This document shows positions 1 to 7,116 of a stretch of DNA of 40,388 nt, one piece after another. Position 1 is the first letter of the stretch. The number at the start of each line of letters is the position of its first letter. This stretch comes from an uncultured Lachnospiraceae bacterium (GTDB lineage Bacteria > Bacillota > Clostridia > Lachnospirales > Lachnospiraceae). A program made the translations under genes and the position numbers. Below the pieces are notes generated by a model that worked only from the letters and a program-made list of their open reading frames with translations, was not told the origin of the DNA and did no database searches. The stretch is taken from positions 1 to 40,388 of the forward strand of contig CAJUBP010000048.1 in assembly GCA_910584585.1 (NCBI GenBank). Reading direction: 5' to 3'.

Positions 1-117
1 GGTTGCTTGCTGCAGCACTAAAGTTCATTTGCATCGAAATACAGGTTGCTTGCTGTAGTACTAAAGTTCATTTGGATCGAAATATAGGTTGCTTGCTGCA
101 GTACTAAAGTTCATTTG
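1..117. repeat. 43-bp tandem repeat, 2.7 copies
   Basis: Two full copies (1-43 and 44-86) and a partial third (87-117) follow each other with a period of 43 bp and only a few substitutions. Each copy starts GGTTGCTTGCTG and contains CTAAAGTTCATTTG. The third copy holds the last codons and the TAG stop of the CMP-sugar synthetase gene, so the array is a duplicated 3' end of that gene that runs off the window. Copy 1 contains the 10-bp palindrome TGCTGCAGCA. The period is not a multiple of three. The array may continue to the left of the window. Confidence 0.9.
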
Positions 118-802
118 AAAAATGATTCAGCACTGTTTCTGCTGTTAGAAAATCCATTTCGTCGTCAATGTCCATGGAGTGCTTCCGATCCATCACATAG
201 GCATAGGAGCGTTCTCCGTAAATGGGTTTTCCGGAAAACAGGAATTTTGTATTTGCGATATAGATGGCTCCATTCATCCGGTAATATATTGGAAGTTCCT
301 GCCGGGGAACATCCGACAGGGCGGGATCTTCGAACTGTTCCATGGACAGATCCTCCGGCAAAGTGTTGCTCCACAGGGGGGAATGCTCCATTTCGCATAC
401 GGAAATTACCATGTTTGCCTGTTTCTCCTGAAACAGGCGGTAGGCTGCCGTGATATCTTCGGCCCTGCGCAGCGGGGAGGTGGGCTGCAGAAGCGCGGCC
501 GTGTCAAAGTACATGCCCTGTTCCTGGAATTGTTTCAACACCCAGCGCGCCATGTCCCAGCTTCCGGCGTGATCTGAGGCCAGTTCTGAGGCCCGGAGAA
601 AAGAGACGTCCGCTCCGAGTTCTTTTCCGATTTGGGCGTATTCCCGGGAATCTGTGGACAGATGCACACAGGCAAACTGCCGGGACTTCTGTGCGGCTGC
701 AATGGTATGACCCATCAGGGGAATGCCGCCCAGCAGTTTGATATTTTTGTGTTTCAATCCTTTGGAACCGCTGCGGGCGGGGATGATTGCCAGGTTTTTC
801 AT
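104..802 (-). CDS. neuA: CMP-nonulosonate (CMP-sialate/legionaminate-type) cytidylyltransferase
   Basis: The protein should activate a nonulosonic acid with CTP to give the CMP-sugar that a glycosyltransferase uses. The N-terminus has the nucleotide-binding motif IPARSGSKGLKHKN, and LLQPTSPLR follows near residue 105; both are typical of NeuA/LegF/PseF. The length of about 232 residues is normal for the family. I start it at the ATG at 800-802 rather than five codons upstream, because this ATG overlaps the stop of the upstream epimerase gene as ATGA, which is the usual sign of translational coupling. Its last codons and stop lie inside the 43-bp tandem repeat. Which nonulosonic acid is used (sialic, legionaminic or pseudaminic) cannot be read from the sequence, although the NeuC-like neighbour argues against pseudaminic acid. 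Confidence 0.88.
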   Translation of the reverse strand: MKNLAIIPARSGSKGLKHKNIKLLGGIPLMGHTIAAAQKSRQFACVHLSTDSREYAQIGKELGADVSFLRASELASDHAGSWDMARWVLKQFQEQGMYFDTAALLQPTSPLRRAEDITAAYRLFQEKQANMVISVCEMEHSPLWSNTLPEDLSMEQFEDPALSDVPRQELPIYYRMNGAIYIANTKFLFSGKPIYGERSYAYVMDRKHSMDIDDEMDFLTAETVLNHFSNEL

Positions 803-2085
803 TCTTTTCCACTCCATTCCACATCATAAAACGTTTTCTGAATATCCGGAGCTTCCAGATATTTCTTTATTTCCGCCACAATGCGCCGTGAGGCGTCTCC
901 GTTTCCGTAGGGGTTGACTGCTTTTTTTGCAGTCTCCCGAAACTTCCGGCTTTGGGCCCGCTTCATGGCGGAAATAATCTCTTTTTTCGCCGGCGGGCAG
1001 TTGAGAATACTTGCCGCCTGCAGCCGTCCCTGTTGGCGGCTCCCGATATTAACCGTGGGAATGTGAAAACAGGGAGCTTCCACAATCCCGCTGGAGGAAT
1101 TTCCAATGACCATCTCACAGTATTTTAACGCGCTTAAATACCTGCGGACGCCAAGGGAAGAAAAGCATTTCCAGTTCTCATGCTTCCCGGCGTACCGATC
1201 CATGATTTCATTAATTTTCCGGCCTCCGGCGTCCGCATTGGCTTTTGTCAGGATAAACTTCATGCCGGGAAATGCCTCCAACGCTTCTAACACTTCACGG
1301 ATCTGGGAAAAGGCCCCTGCCCCCTCCATGGTAGGCGGATGAAATGTCACACAGGCATAGGGGCGGTCAAGAGAAAACCCTATACTCTCTTCCAGCTCTT
1401 TTTTCTCCATAAAATCCATCTTTAAGATGTTCTCCACTCCCACATCGCCGTAATTAAACACCCGGCTCGGATCCTCCCCCATCTGGATAATCCGCATTCT
1501 GTATGTTTCGCAGCCTGGAAAATGCAGATGGCTCATTTTGGTAACGGCATGCCGGTACAGCTCGTCTAAAGCCCCTGCCGTCACTTCTCCTCCTGAAATG
1601 TGGGCAATGGGAATCCGAAACTGCAGAGCGCTGCTGCAGATTGGAATTAACTCATACCGATCTCCCAGCACAACCAGCAGATCGGGCTTTTGCCTGGCGT
1701 AAAATTCCCCAAATCGGGCAGACGCCCTGCCCATAGCCCGGCAGATGCCCGCCGGACTGTTGTCTTCTTCCAGAGCCAAATATCTCTCTTTTAGTCTGGC
1801 CTCCTCTTCCAGAATTGGATGATTCTCTTCCGGATTGACGGCTTCCTTCAGAACCAAATGTCTCTCTTTTGGTCCGGCCTCTTCTTCCAGAATCGGAATT
1901 TTCTCCGCAATGGGAATGCCGCTCTCTTCAATTTCCCAAAGGGTGTTTCCCTGGGAGGCCAGAAGATGCGCCCCGGTCACTGCAAGGCACAGTTCCAGTT
2001 CCGGATCTTCCTCAATCCGTTTCATCACATTCCAAAGCAGCCCGAATTCTGCCCGTGTGGCCGTTACAACACAGATTTTTTTCAT
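799..2085 (-). CDS. neuC: Hydrolysing UDP-GlcNAc-type 2-epimerase (NeuC/LegG-like) with a repeat insertion
   Basis: This enzyme family hydrolyses and epimerises a UDP-N-acetyl-hexosamine to free ManNAc or a 4-substituted relative, the precursor for the nonulosonate synthase. The core is intact: a Rossmann start (ICVVTATRAEFG), the GDRYE motif, then HISGGEVTAGALDE and RHAVTK, and a late GNSSSGIVEAP motif. The 428 residues exceed the family's usual 370-390 by about 50. The excess matches residues about 59-111, a 26-residue unit present twice (ILEEEAGPKERHL and ILEEEARLKERYL). The insert sits between the first strands and the GDRYE region, probably in a surface loop. AGGAGAAG precedes the ATG. 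It overlaps the next gene by 4 bp and follows the FemAB-like gene closely. Confidence 0.87.
   Translation of the reverse strand: MKKICVVTATRAEFGLLWNVMKRIEEDPELELCLAVTGAHLLASQGNTLWEIEESGIPIAEKIPILEEEAGPKERHLVLKEAVNPEENHPILEEEARLKERYLALEEDNSPAGICRAMGRASARFGEFYARQKPDLLVVLGDRYELIPICSSALQFRIPIAHISGGEVTAGALDELYRHAVTKMSHLHFPGCETYRMRIIQMGEDPSRVFNYGDVGVENILKMDFMEKKELEESIGFSLDRPYACVTFHPPTMEGAGAFSQIREVLEALEAFPGMKFILTKANADAGGRKINEIMDRYAGKHENWKCFSSLGVRRYLSALKYCEMVIGNSSSGIVEAPCFHIPTVNIGSRQQGRLQAASILNCPPAKKEIISAMKRAQSRKFRETAKKAVNPYGNGDASRRIVAEIKKYLEAPDIQKTFYDVEWSGKE
1754..1909 (-). repeat. 78-bp tandem duplication inside the NeuC-like gene
   Basis: Copies at 1754-1831 and 1832-1909 repeat with a period of exactly 78 bp (26 codons). 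They are diverged, but long blocks are shared, such as TCTCTCTTTTNGTC and CTCTTCCAGAAT. The frame is kept. The two copies together account for the surplus length of the epimerase. Confidence 0.88.
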
Positions 2086-2094
2086 AGGCTTCTC

Positions 2095-3141
2095 CTATCC
2101 CCGGTACTGAATCAGAAAGGGCTTTGCCGCGTCAAAATTACAGTCCGCTTTGGCCCGCTTTTCCACCAGTTCCTGGAACGTATCCTGGTCGAAAATATAT
2201 CTTCCGATGGTAAAAGGCACTGTGCCGTTTCGGTTAAATTGCTTCTTAAAGCCGTACAGGCTGTCGTCCTTCTCCATGCCGCCTCCCAAATGCAGCTTTT
2301 GGATGCCCCGGCGGCTGCCCCAGAGGGCTGCTTCGTACAGCAAAAGATTCACGGAGGCCAGCTTCCGGTACTCCCACAGCGTCCCAGAAAGGTGGTAATG
2401 CATAAAATTCTCATTGTAAAAAAACATGGCTGCGCTGATAATTTTCTGCTCCCAAACGGCGTAAAAATATACCATGTTATGTTTTAATTCCCTCTGCAGG
2501 TACTCGAAGTAATCCCGTTTAAAATAATAGTAATCCTCCGCCTGATTCCGCTCCATGGTTGCATTGTAGATCCGGATAAAATCTTCCAGATGCTCCCCGG
2601 AATCGGAAAAAATCTCCACGTTGTTTTTCCGGGCCTTGCGTACCATATTCCGGTTTTTCGGGTCCATATTTTTAAAAATCACCTCTTCGCTTTCCAGATC
2701 CATGTAAACCGTATCTTTCAAGCTTTTGGCTTCGAACAGCTTGAAAAAGGCTCCCTGCCCTTCCACCAGAGGATCAAACCGGAAAAACTGGGATACAATG
2801 TTCTGCCTTTTGCATTCCTCTTCCAGATCCCGGACAAACCCTTCCACGTCCCCCTGAGTCACTTCCCCTTTTACCAGAGGGCCGCCGTAGCCGTAGGGCG
2901 TCGTCATGTCAAAAAATCTGCCCTTCTTCAGGCTGCCGTAAAAACCGGCAAAAGCGGCGATATCCTGCAGCATCACGGCATAGCAGATCTCCATCTTTTC
3001 CCCTTTCCAGTAAAGAAGCGCCGGGCTGCCGTCCCCGTGCAGTTCCAGTGACCGGACATATTCATACAGATAATAAATATCCCAGTCCGGAAAGCTCTTT
3101 ACCAGCCGGTTCCATTCCTCTCTGTCTCTTACAAGTTTCAT
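2095..3141 (-). CDS. FemAB/GNAT-like aminoacyl- or acyltransferase
   Basis: The 348-residue protein looks like the FemAB-related branch of the GNAT fold. It has a central helical/strand block (YFEYLQRELKHN, then the strand VYFYAVWEQKIISAAMFF) and the conserved tail segment KLHLGGGMEKDDSLYGFKKQF. Relatives transfer amino acids or acyl groups to amino sugars or peptidoglycan precursors, and they often sit in polysaccharide and glycosylation loci. Here it lies between the aminotransferase and the epimerase, so modifying an amino group on the flagellar sugar is a reasonable inference. AAGGAGGTCTGTC before the ATG supports this start. The exact donor and acceptor are unknown. Confidence 0.75.
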   Translation of the reverse strand: MKLVRDREEWNRLVKSFPDWDIYYLYEYVRSLELHGDGSPALLYWKGEKMEICYAVMLQDIAAFAGFYGSLKKGRFFDMTTPYGYGGPLVKGEVTQGDVEGFVRDLEEECKRQNIVSQFFRFDPLVEGQGAFFKLFEAKSLKDTVYMDLESEEVIFKNMDPKNRNMVRKARKNNVEIFSDSGEHLEDFIRIYNATMERNQAEDYYYFKRDYFEYLQRELKHNMVYFYAVWEQKIISAAMFFYNENFMHYHLSGTLWEYRKLASVNLLLYEAALWGSRRGIQKLHLGGGMEKDDSLYGFKKQFNRNGTVPFTIGRYIFDQDTFQELVEKRAKADCNFDAAKPFLIQYRG

Positions 3142-3209
3142 GACAGACCTCCTTTTTCACAGATTTTTATATTTTACAGGCCATTTTCTTTTCACAGATT
3201 TTCAAACTT

Positions 3210-4502
3210 TTAGCTCAGCATTCCTTCATTTTTACAGATTTCCATACATTTTAACAGATATTCCATCTCTTCCTCCCCGTACCTCTGATCGATGGGAAGA
3301 GAAATCATATGTTTTTCCATCCACCGGGCATCCCCGGAAACTGCCGGACGTTCCAGCGGCCAGTGCACCGCGCAGTACACCCTCTGTTCCATCAGACGTT
3401 CCCGGAGACGATCCCGTTCTGCCGCGTAAACCGGCAGGGCCAGCAATACCTCCGGCGCTTCCGCTTTCACAGCGATATCATACCCAAGACGAGTCAGCTC
3501 TTTTGACAAAAACGCGGCATTTTTCCTGCGCCTTTCGCACATGGGAGTAATCGGAAAATGCGAAAGCAAAAACTCAGACAAGACAGACATGCCATAGACG
3601 CCTTTCTGACGGTTCAATGATTCTTCCTCCTCCGCAAAAATTTCCCGGTATTTGGCATTGCAGTCAAAGCCTTCTGCTAAAAACAGATGTTTCAATATCA
3701 TCGCTGCGGCTTTCCTGGAAACCGGTTTTCTTTCCAATGTTTCCGCAGCCTTCCAGCTTACAGGCTTTCTTTCCAATGTTTCTGCAGCTTTCCAAAATCC
3801 GGGCTTTTTTTCCTGTGTTTCCGCGTCCCTCAAGAATCCGGATCCTCTTTCCAATGTTTCCGCGTTCTTCCCGCAAAGAGACTTCTCTTCCAATAATCCC
3901 GCAAACCGGAAAAAAGACTCCTGATACTCTGGGCTTTGGGAAACCCACTCTTTTTTCTCTCCTGCATACAGCATGCCCCCGTCCGGAATAGGAAACTTCT
4001 CTCCTGCATACAGCACGCCCCCGTCCGGAATAGGAAACCATTTGCGAAGGCTGGCAATACAGTAATCGCCCACGGTTTTCCTGGCCGTAAAAAGAGAATG
4101 GGTGGTATCCTCAATTACCGTCAAACCGTATGTTTCCTTCCATTCTGCAATACGCTTTCTCGTATCCTCCGGCTGCAGCGGGCCAAAGTAATACATCAGA
4201 TATAAAAAACGCGCCGAATGCTTCCGAATCAGCTCTTCCAACTGTTCCAAATCAATGCGAAACCTGCGATCCACCGAATAATATATCACCTTGCAGTCCT
4301 TTGGCAGCGCGTCCGTAACGCTCCTGCAGATGTAATCCGGCGCCAAAATCTTCTCCCCTGCCAAACGGCCTGACAGCAAGCGGAGAGCGCTGCGCCCGCT
4401 GTCTGTATAAAGGGCAGAGAATTCCTTCAAATATGAAAAAATGGTATCTGACGTCTCTGTCAACTGGGAAAAATCCAGATCAAATTCACTTCCAAGCTCC
4501 AT
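3210..4502 (-). CDS. DegT/fold-type-I PLP aminotransferase with two repeat insertions
   Basis: It probably transfers an amino group to a keto-sugar in nonulosonate synthesis. Fold-type-I features are visible: IEDTTHSL near residues 130-137 (the aspartate would contact the PLP ring nitrogen) and the likely PLP lysine K154 in SLRKWFPIPDGG. The protein is 430 residues, longer than usual. Residues about 157-184 hold a 14-residue duplication (IPDGGVLYAGEKF then IPDGGMLYAGEKK) right after the presumed lysine. Residues about 202-266 hold five degenerate 13-residue units (AETLERKPVSWKA type). Whether the enzyme stays active with a duplication beside the lysine is unclear. The start codon shares a base with the stop of the GNAT gene upstream (TAATG), which suggests coupling. 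The exact DegT subfamily is uncertain. Confidence 0.75.
   Translation of the reverse strand: MELGSEFDLDFSQLTETSDTIFSYLKEFSALYTDSGRSALRLLSGRLAGEKILAPDYICRSVTDALPKDCKVIYYSVDRRFRIDLEQLEELIRKHSARFLYLMYYFGPLQPEDTRKRIAEWKETYGLTVIEDTTHSLFTARKTVGDYCIASLRKWFPIPDGGVLYAGEKFPIPDGGMLYAGEKKEWVSQSPEYQESFFRFAGLLEEKSLCGKNAETLERGSGFLRDAETQEKKPGFWKAAETLERKPVSWKAAETLERKPVSRKAAAMILKHLFLAEGFDCNAKYREIFAEEEESLNRQKGVYGMSVLSEFLLSHFPITPMCERRRKNAAFLSKELTRLGYDIAVKAEAPEVLLALPVYAAERDRLRERLMEQRVYCAVHWPLERPAVSGDARWMEKHMISLPIDQRYGEEEMEYLLKCMEICKNEGMLS
3706..3900 (-). repeat. Five 39-bp tandem units inside the aminotransferase gene
   Basis: Units at 3706-3744, 3745-3783, 3784-3822, 3823-3861 and 3862-3900 are each exactly 39 bp (13 codons). 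The block TTTCCAATGTTTCC at the unit end recurs, well kept in units 1, 2 and 4 and more worn in units 3 and 5. The encoded peptide is rich in E, K, R and A, so it may form a charged helix. Confidence 0.92.
3955..4038 (-). repeat. 42-bp tandem duplication beside the PLP-lysine region
   Basis: Copies at 3955-3996 and 3997-4038 are almost identical (for example GCATGCCCC against GCACGCCCC), so the duplication looks recent. The period of 42 bp keeps the frame and doubles the peptide IPDGG(V/M)LYAGEK. Confidence 0.95.
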
Positions 4503-5005
4503 TATCCTGCATCCTCAAGCTTCTTTCGGTACGCATACATGCCGATGGTCCGGTTCAAGGCAGAAGAATAAATTTCCCTGGTTTTCTTTCCCCGGCGGTA
4601 ACCGCAGGAGGTGTAGAGACGGATAGAGGCCGCGTTATCTTCCCTGATTTCCACTTCCGACAGGCTGCATCCCTGTGCCTTTGCCAGACGAAGCCCCTCG
4701 GTAATTGCCTGTTTTGCAATCCCTTTTTTCGTAAAACGCTCCCGGACTGCAATGGGAATATCCACGCTGTTTCCTGAATAATCCAGGTACAGATAACCGG
4801 CCGCCTCCCCCTCGTCCGTTTTAATCAGGTAAATCTCTTTCTGCTTTTCTCCCCCGGCATGCTGCAGGCAGCCGGTATAAAAACGGTATAGATTTTCCCT
4901 GGGCGGAATTTCGTAATCACCCCAACTCCAAAAGGCAACAAATTTTTCGCATTTTATCTGGTAATAAGATTCAAATTCTTCTAATTTCGCTTTTTCTAAA
5001 TACAT
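4502..5005 (-). CDS. GNAT-family N-acetyltransferase
   Basis: This 167-residue protein has the GNAT order: strand AAGYLYLDYSGN, then IPIAVRERFTKKGIAKQAI (an acetyl-CoA loop of the R/Q-x-x-G-x-A type), then VEIREDNAASIRLYTSCGYRR, the usual end of the fold. It may acetylate the 4-amino group of the sugar, the role of LegH or PseH in the legionaminic and pseudaminic routes. I chose the ATG at 5003-5005 because AGAAGGAGG sits 10 nt upstream; the longer frame from 5077 has no ribosome binding site and would overlap the upstream gene. Its TAA stop overlaps the next gene's ATG by one base. Confidence 0.82.
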   Translation of the reverse strand: MYLEKAKLEEFESYYQIKCEKFVAFWSWGDYEIPPRENLYRFYTGCLQHAGGEKQKEIYLIKTDEGEAAGYLYLDYSGNSVDIPIAVRERFTKKGIAKQAITEGLRLAKAQGCSLSEVEIREDNAASIRLYTSCGYRRGKKTREIYSSALNRTIGMYAYRKKLEDAG

Positions 5006-5061
5006 CTGCTCTTGCCTCCTTCTCCCACTTTCCCCGGCCGTTCGAAATCCCCAGGCCATTC

Positions 5062-6039
5062 TCAGGTAATAGGGCACAATCCTCTCTCGCCTCCCTGTTT
5101 CTCAAACCAGGGAATCAACTGCTCCTCCAGAGCCAGATGCAGCCGGCAGGATTCTTCAAAAGCGGTCAGCCGGCAGCTTCCGCCCGAAAAGAGTTCCTCC
5201 AGGGCAAGGTTCGTCAGCCGGCTCTGATAAGGCATCTCAAACCTCTCTTTCTTCCATTCCCATCCCGTAGACGCGTCTGCAAATTCCAGTTCCCTTTTCC
5301 CCTCCAGAATGCGGTACCAGCAAATATCGCTTAAAATTACCGTGGACGCCGGAATCCCCTCTGCGGGATAAGACGCAAGGGAAAAGGCGCGGCACCGCCC
5401 CAGGCTTCCCCGGATAGTCCCCGCAATCTCCAAGAAGCCTTTCCGCCGGCTGGGCAGACATTCTGGTTCTAAGCCTGAAATGTCCACGGCAATCCTTTCT
5501 GTGCCGGCCAGATAGGCAATCAGATCCAGCATATGGATTCCGTTGCAGCCCAGCCGCCAGTCTGAGCCGGAAGCCATGATTTCCATGGTATGGGCATTTT
5601 CCAGTTTCTTTTTGATTTTCTCATAAACCGGATACATCCTCCTGGGGCAGTTGACGAAAGCCCGCACCTGCTTTTTCTCCAGCAATTCCTGCATTGCTCT
5701 GTAATCTTCAAGCCTTTGAAACAGCACTTTCTCCAAAATCAGATAAGACACCCGTGCATGGGCCAATAACGCCTCCATCACGCTTCTTCTTACATTGGAT
5801 GCTGTGGCCGCAACTACGGCATCCAGTTCCCTGGGCATGGAAGCAATCTCCGACACAAAATGAATGTCATGCCTGTCTGCCCCTTCTGTTTCTCTCCAGA
5901 CTGCTTCTGCTCTTAGCAACGCTTCTTTATTTATGTCCATCACCGTGATCCGGCAGGATTCCTTCAGCAGCGCCATCGCCTGCAGATGCCTGATTCCCAG
6001 ATTCCCGGTTCCTATAATTCCAATCTGTCTTTTTCTCAT
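5062..6039 (-). CDS. Gfo/Idh/MocA-family oxidoreductase (first of a pair)
   Basis: The N-terminus RQIGIIGTGNLGIRHLQAM has the GxGxxG-type NAD(P)-binding motif of the Gfo/Idh/MocA family, and AVVAATASNVRRS and LILEKVLFQ follow at the expected spacing. The family normally has a lysine in an EKP motif; here the sequence is LEKVLF, so the EK is kept and the proline lost. It likely oxidises or reduces a nucleotide-activated or free sugar. It sits next to a second, quite different family member (6060-7082); paired enzymes of this type occur in amino-sugar pathways. The 325-residue length is typical. The substrate is unknown. Confidence 0.82.
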   Translation of the reverse strand: MRKRQIGIIGTGNLGIRHLQAMALLKESCRITVMDINKEALLRAEAVWRETEGADRHDIHFVSEIASMPRELDAVVAATASNVRRSVMEALLAHARVSYLILEKVLFQRLEDYRAMQELLEKKQVRAFVNCPRRMYPVYEKIKKKLENAHTMEIMASGSDWRLGCNGIHMLDLIAYLAGTERIAVDISGLEPECLPSRRKGFLEIAGTIRGSLGRCRAFSLASYPAEGIPASTVILSDICWYRILEGKRELEFADASTGWEWKKERFEMPYQSRLTNLALEELFSGGSCRLTAFEESCRLHLALEEQLIPWFEKQGGERGLCPIT

Positions 6040-6059
6040 CTGTCCGCCCCCTGATTTTG

Positions 6060-7082
6060 TCAGCGATAGAAATCTTTTTCTTTTTGGAGACGAAGGTCAC
6101 TGTCGGTCTGCCCCTTGACATGTAAACCGGGCAGTGTTCCGGCAATCTGCTCATAAACCGGAAAGTGTTCTGCATGTTCTCTTAATGTCAGCAGCCTGTC
6201 ATCCCGGGAACCCCGCAGAAAAGCATTTACCATCTCATACAGTCCCGGCTTATATTTTGTCTCCCAGGGCGCTTCCAATTCTGCTGGTTCCACCTTTACA
6301 GAGCCCAGCTCCTGTATCTGGAGAGTCTCCATCGGCTTCAAATAATAGCGCCGCTTTGCAGTAAGAAGTTCCACCGCCCATCTCCCCGGCGCCTGCCAGT
6401 TGGCCTGATAGGAAAACAGCGCACCCTTTTCTGAAATTCCGGCTCCGGCATAATTGCTTCCCCCGGGATGCCATTCCAGCCCTCCGGACACGTAAGAATT
6501 CATTTCCTTTGGAAACCCTCCCAGGAAAAAAGCCAGATCCATCACATGGGTGGAATTGGCAAAGATCCATCCCTCTTTTTCTCCCTCTGGCCGGCTTGTC
6601 GGTCCTACCTTATGGGCCCATTCTGTAAATTCAAAATGAAAAGAAGTCACGCCTCCGTCTTCTTCGATCATTTTCCGGGCCTGTTCCACCGAAGCAAAAA
6701 ACCGGCGGTTGTAGGCCACGTACACCTGTGCCCCTGTCTGTTCCTGCGCAAAAATCAATGGGGCCAGATCCTTTGAGCGGTAAGCCACCGGCTTTTCCGC
6801 CAGGATACGGCGGATGCCAAGATGCATCAATTCCTCTGTCACCAAGCAGAGGCTTCCTACATTTACAGCAGCAATGGCATATTCCGGCGTTATCGTCTGT
6901 GCCTGCAATGCAGCGCGGTAATCTCCGGTATATACTTTCACTCCAAATTCTTTTTCAAATTCCTGCGCCTTCTGCTCTCCCCGCCCCAGCACCAGCACGG
7001 AATGCCCCATATCATGCAAAATCTTGTAATATTCTTTTGCCATATAGCCTGCGCCGATTATGGCTATGGTTTTTTTCTCCAT
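6060..7082 (-). CDS. Gfo/Idh/MocA-family oxidoreductase (second of a pair)
   Basis: The protein opens with KKTIAIIGAGYMAKEYYKIL, a classic NAD(P)-binding start, and carries RRILAEKPVAYRS near residue 95, which includes the EKP motif with the catalytic lysine of the family. The motif YVAYNRRFFASVEQA follows. It is 340 residues, as expected. AGGTGG lies close before the ATG. It differs clearly from the downstream paralogue, so the two probably catalyse separate steps on the flagellar sugar. The substrate cannot be named from sequence. Confidence 0.85.
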   Translation of the reverse strand: MEKKTIAIIGAGYMAKEYYKILHDMGHSVLVLGRGEQKAQEFEKEFGVKVYTGDYRAALQAQTITPEYAIAAVNVGSLCLVTEELMHLGIRRILAEKPVAYRSKDLAPLIFAQEQTGAQVYVAYNRRFFASVEQARKMIEEDGGVTSFHFEFTEWAHKVGPTSRPEGEKEGWIFANSTHVMDLAFFLGGFPKEMNSYVSGGLEWHPGGSNYAGAGISEKGALFSYQANWQAPGRWAVELLTAKRRYYLKPMETLQIQELGSVKVEPAELEAPWETKYKPGLYEMVNAFLRGSRDDRLLTLREHAEHFPVYEQIAGTLPGLHVKGQTDSDLRLQKEKDFYR

Positions 7083-7116
7083 TTTTCCACCTGCCTGCGT
7101 CTTGACTGTGTATGAT

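Noticed and set aside
1..117. CRISPR array
   Set aside because: The 43-bp units are contiguous with no unique spacers, and no cas gene is present.
3706..3900. CRISPR or regulatory repeat array
   Set aside because: The units lie in frame inside a coding sequence and follow each other directly; they are coding repeats.
3617..4205. Several plus- and minus-strand frames over the aminotransferase repeats
   Set aside because: They are shadows produced by repeats whose period is a multiple of three, which keeps all frames open.
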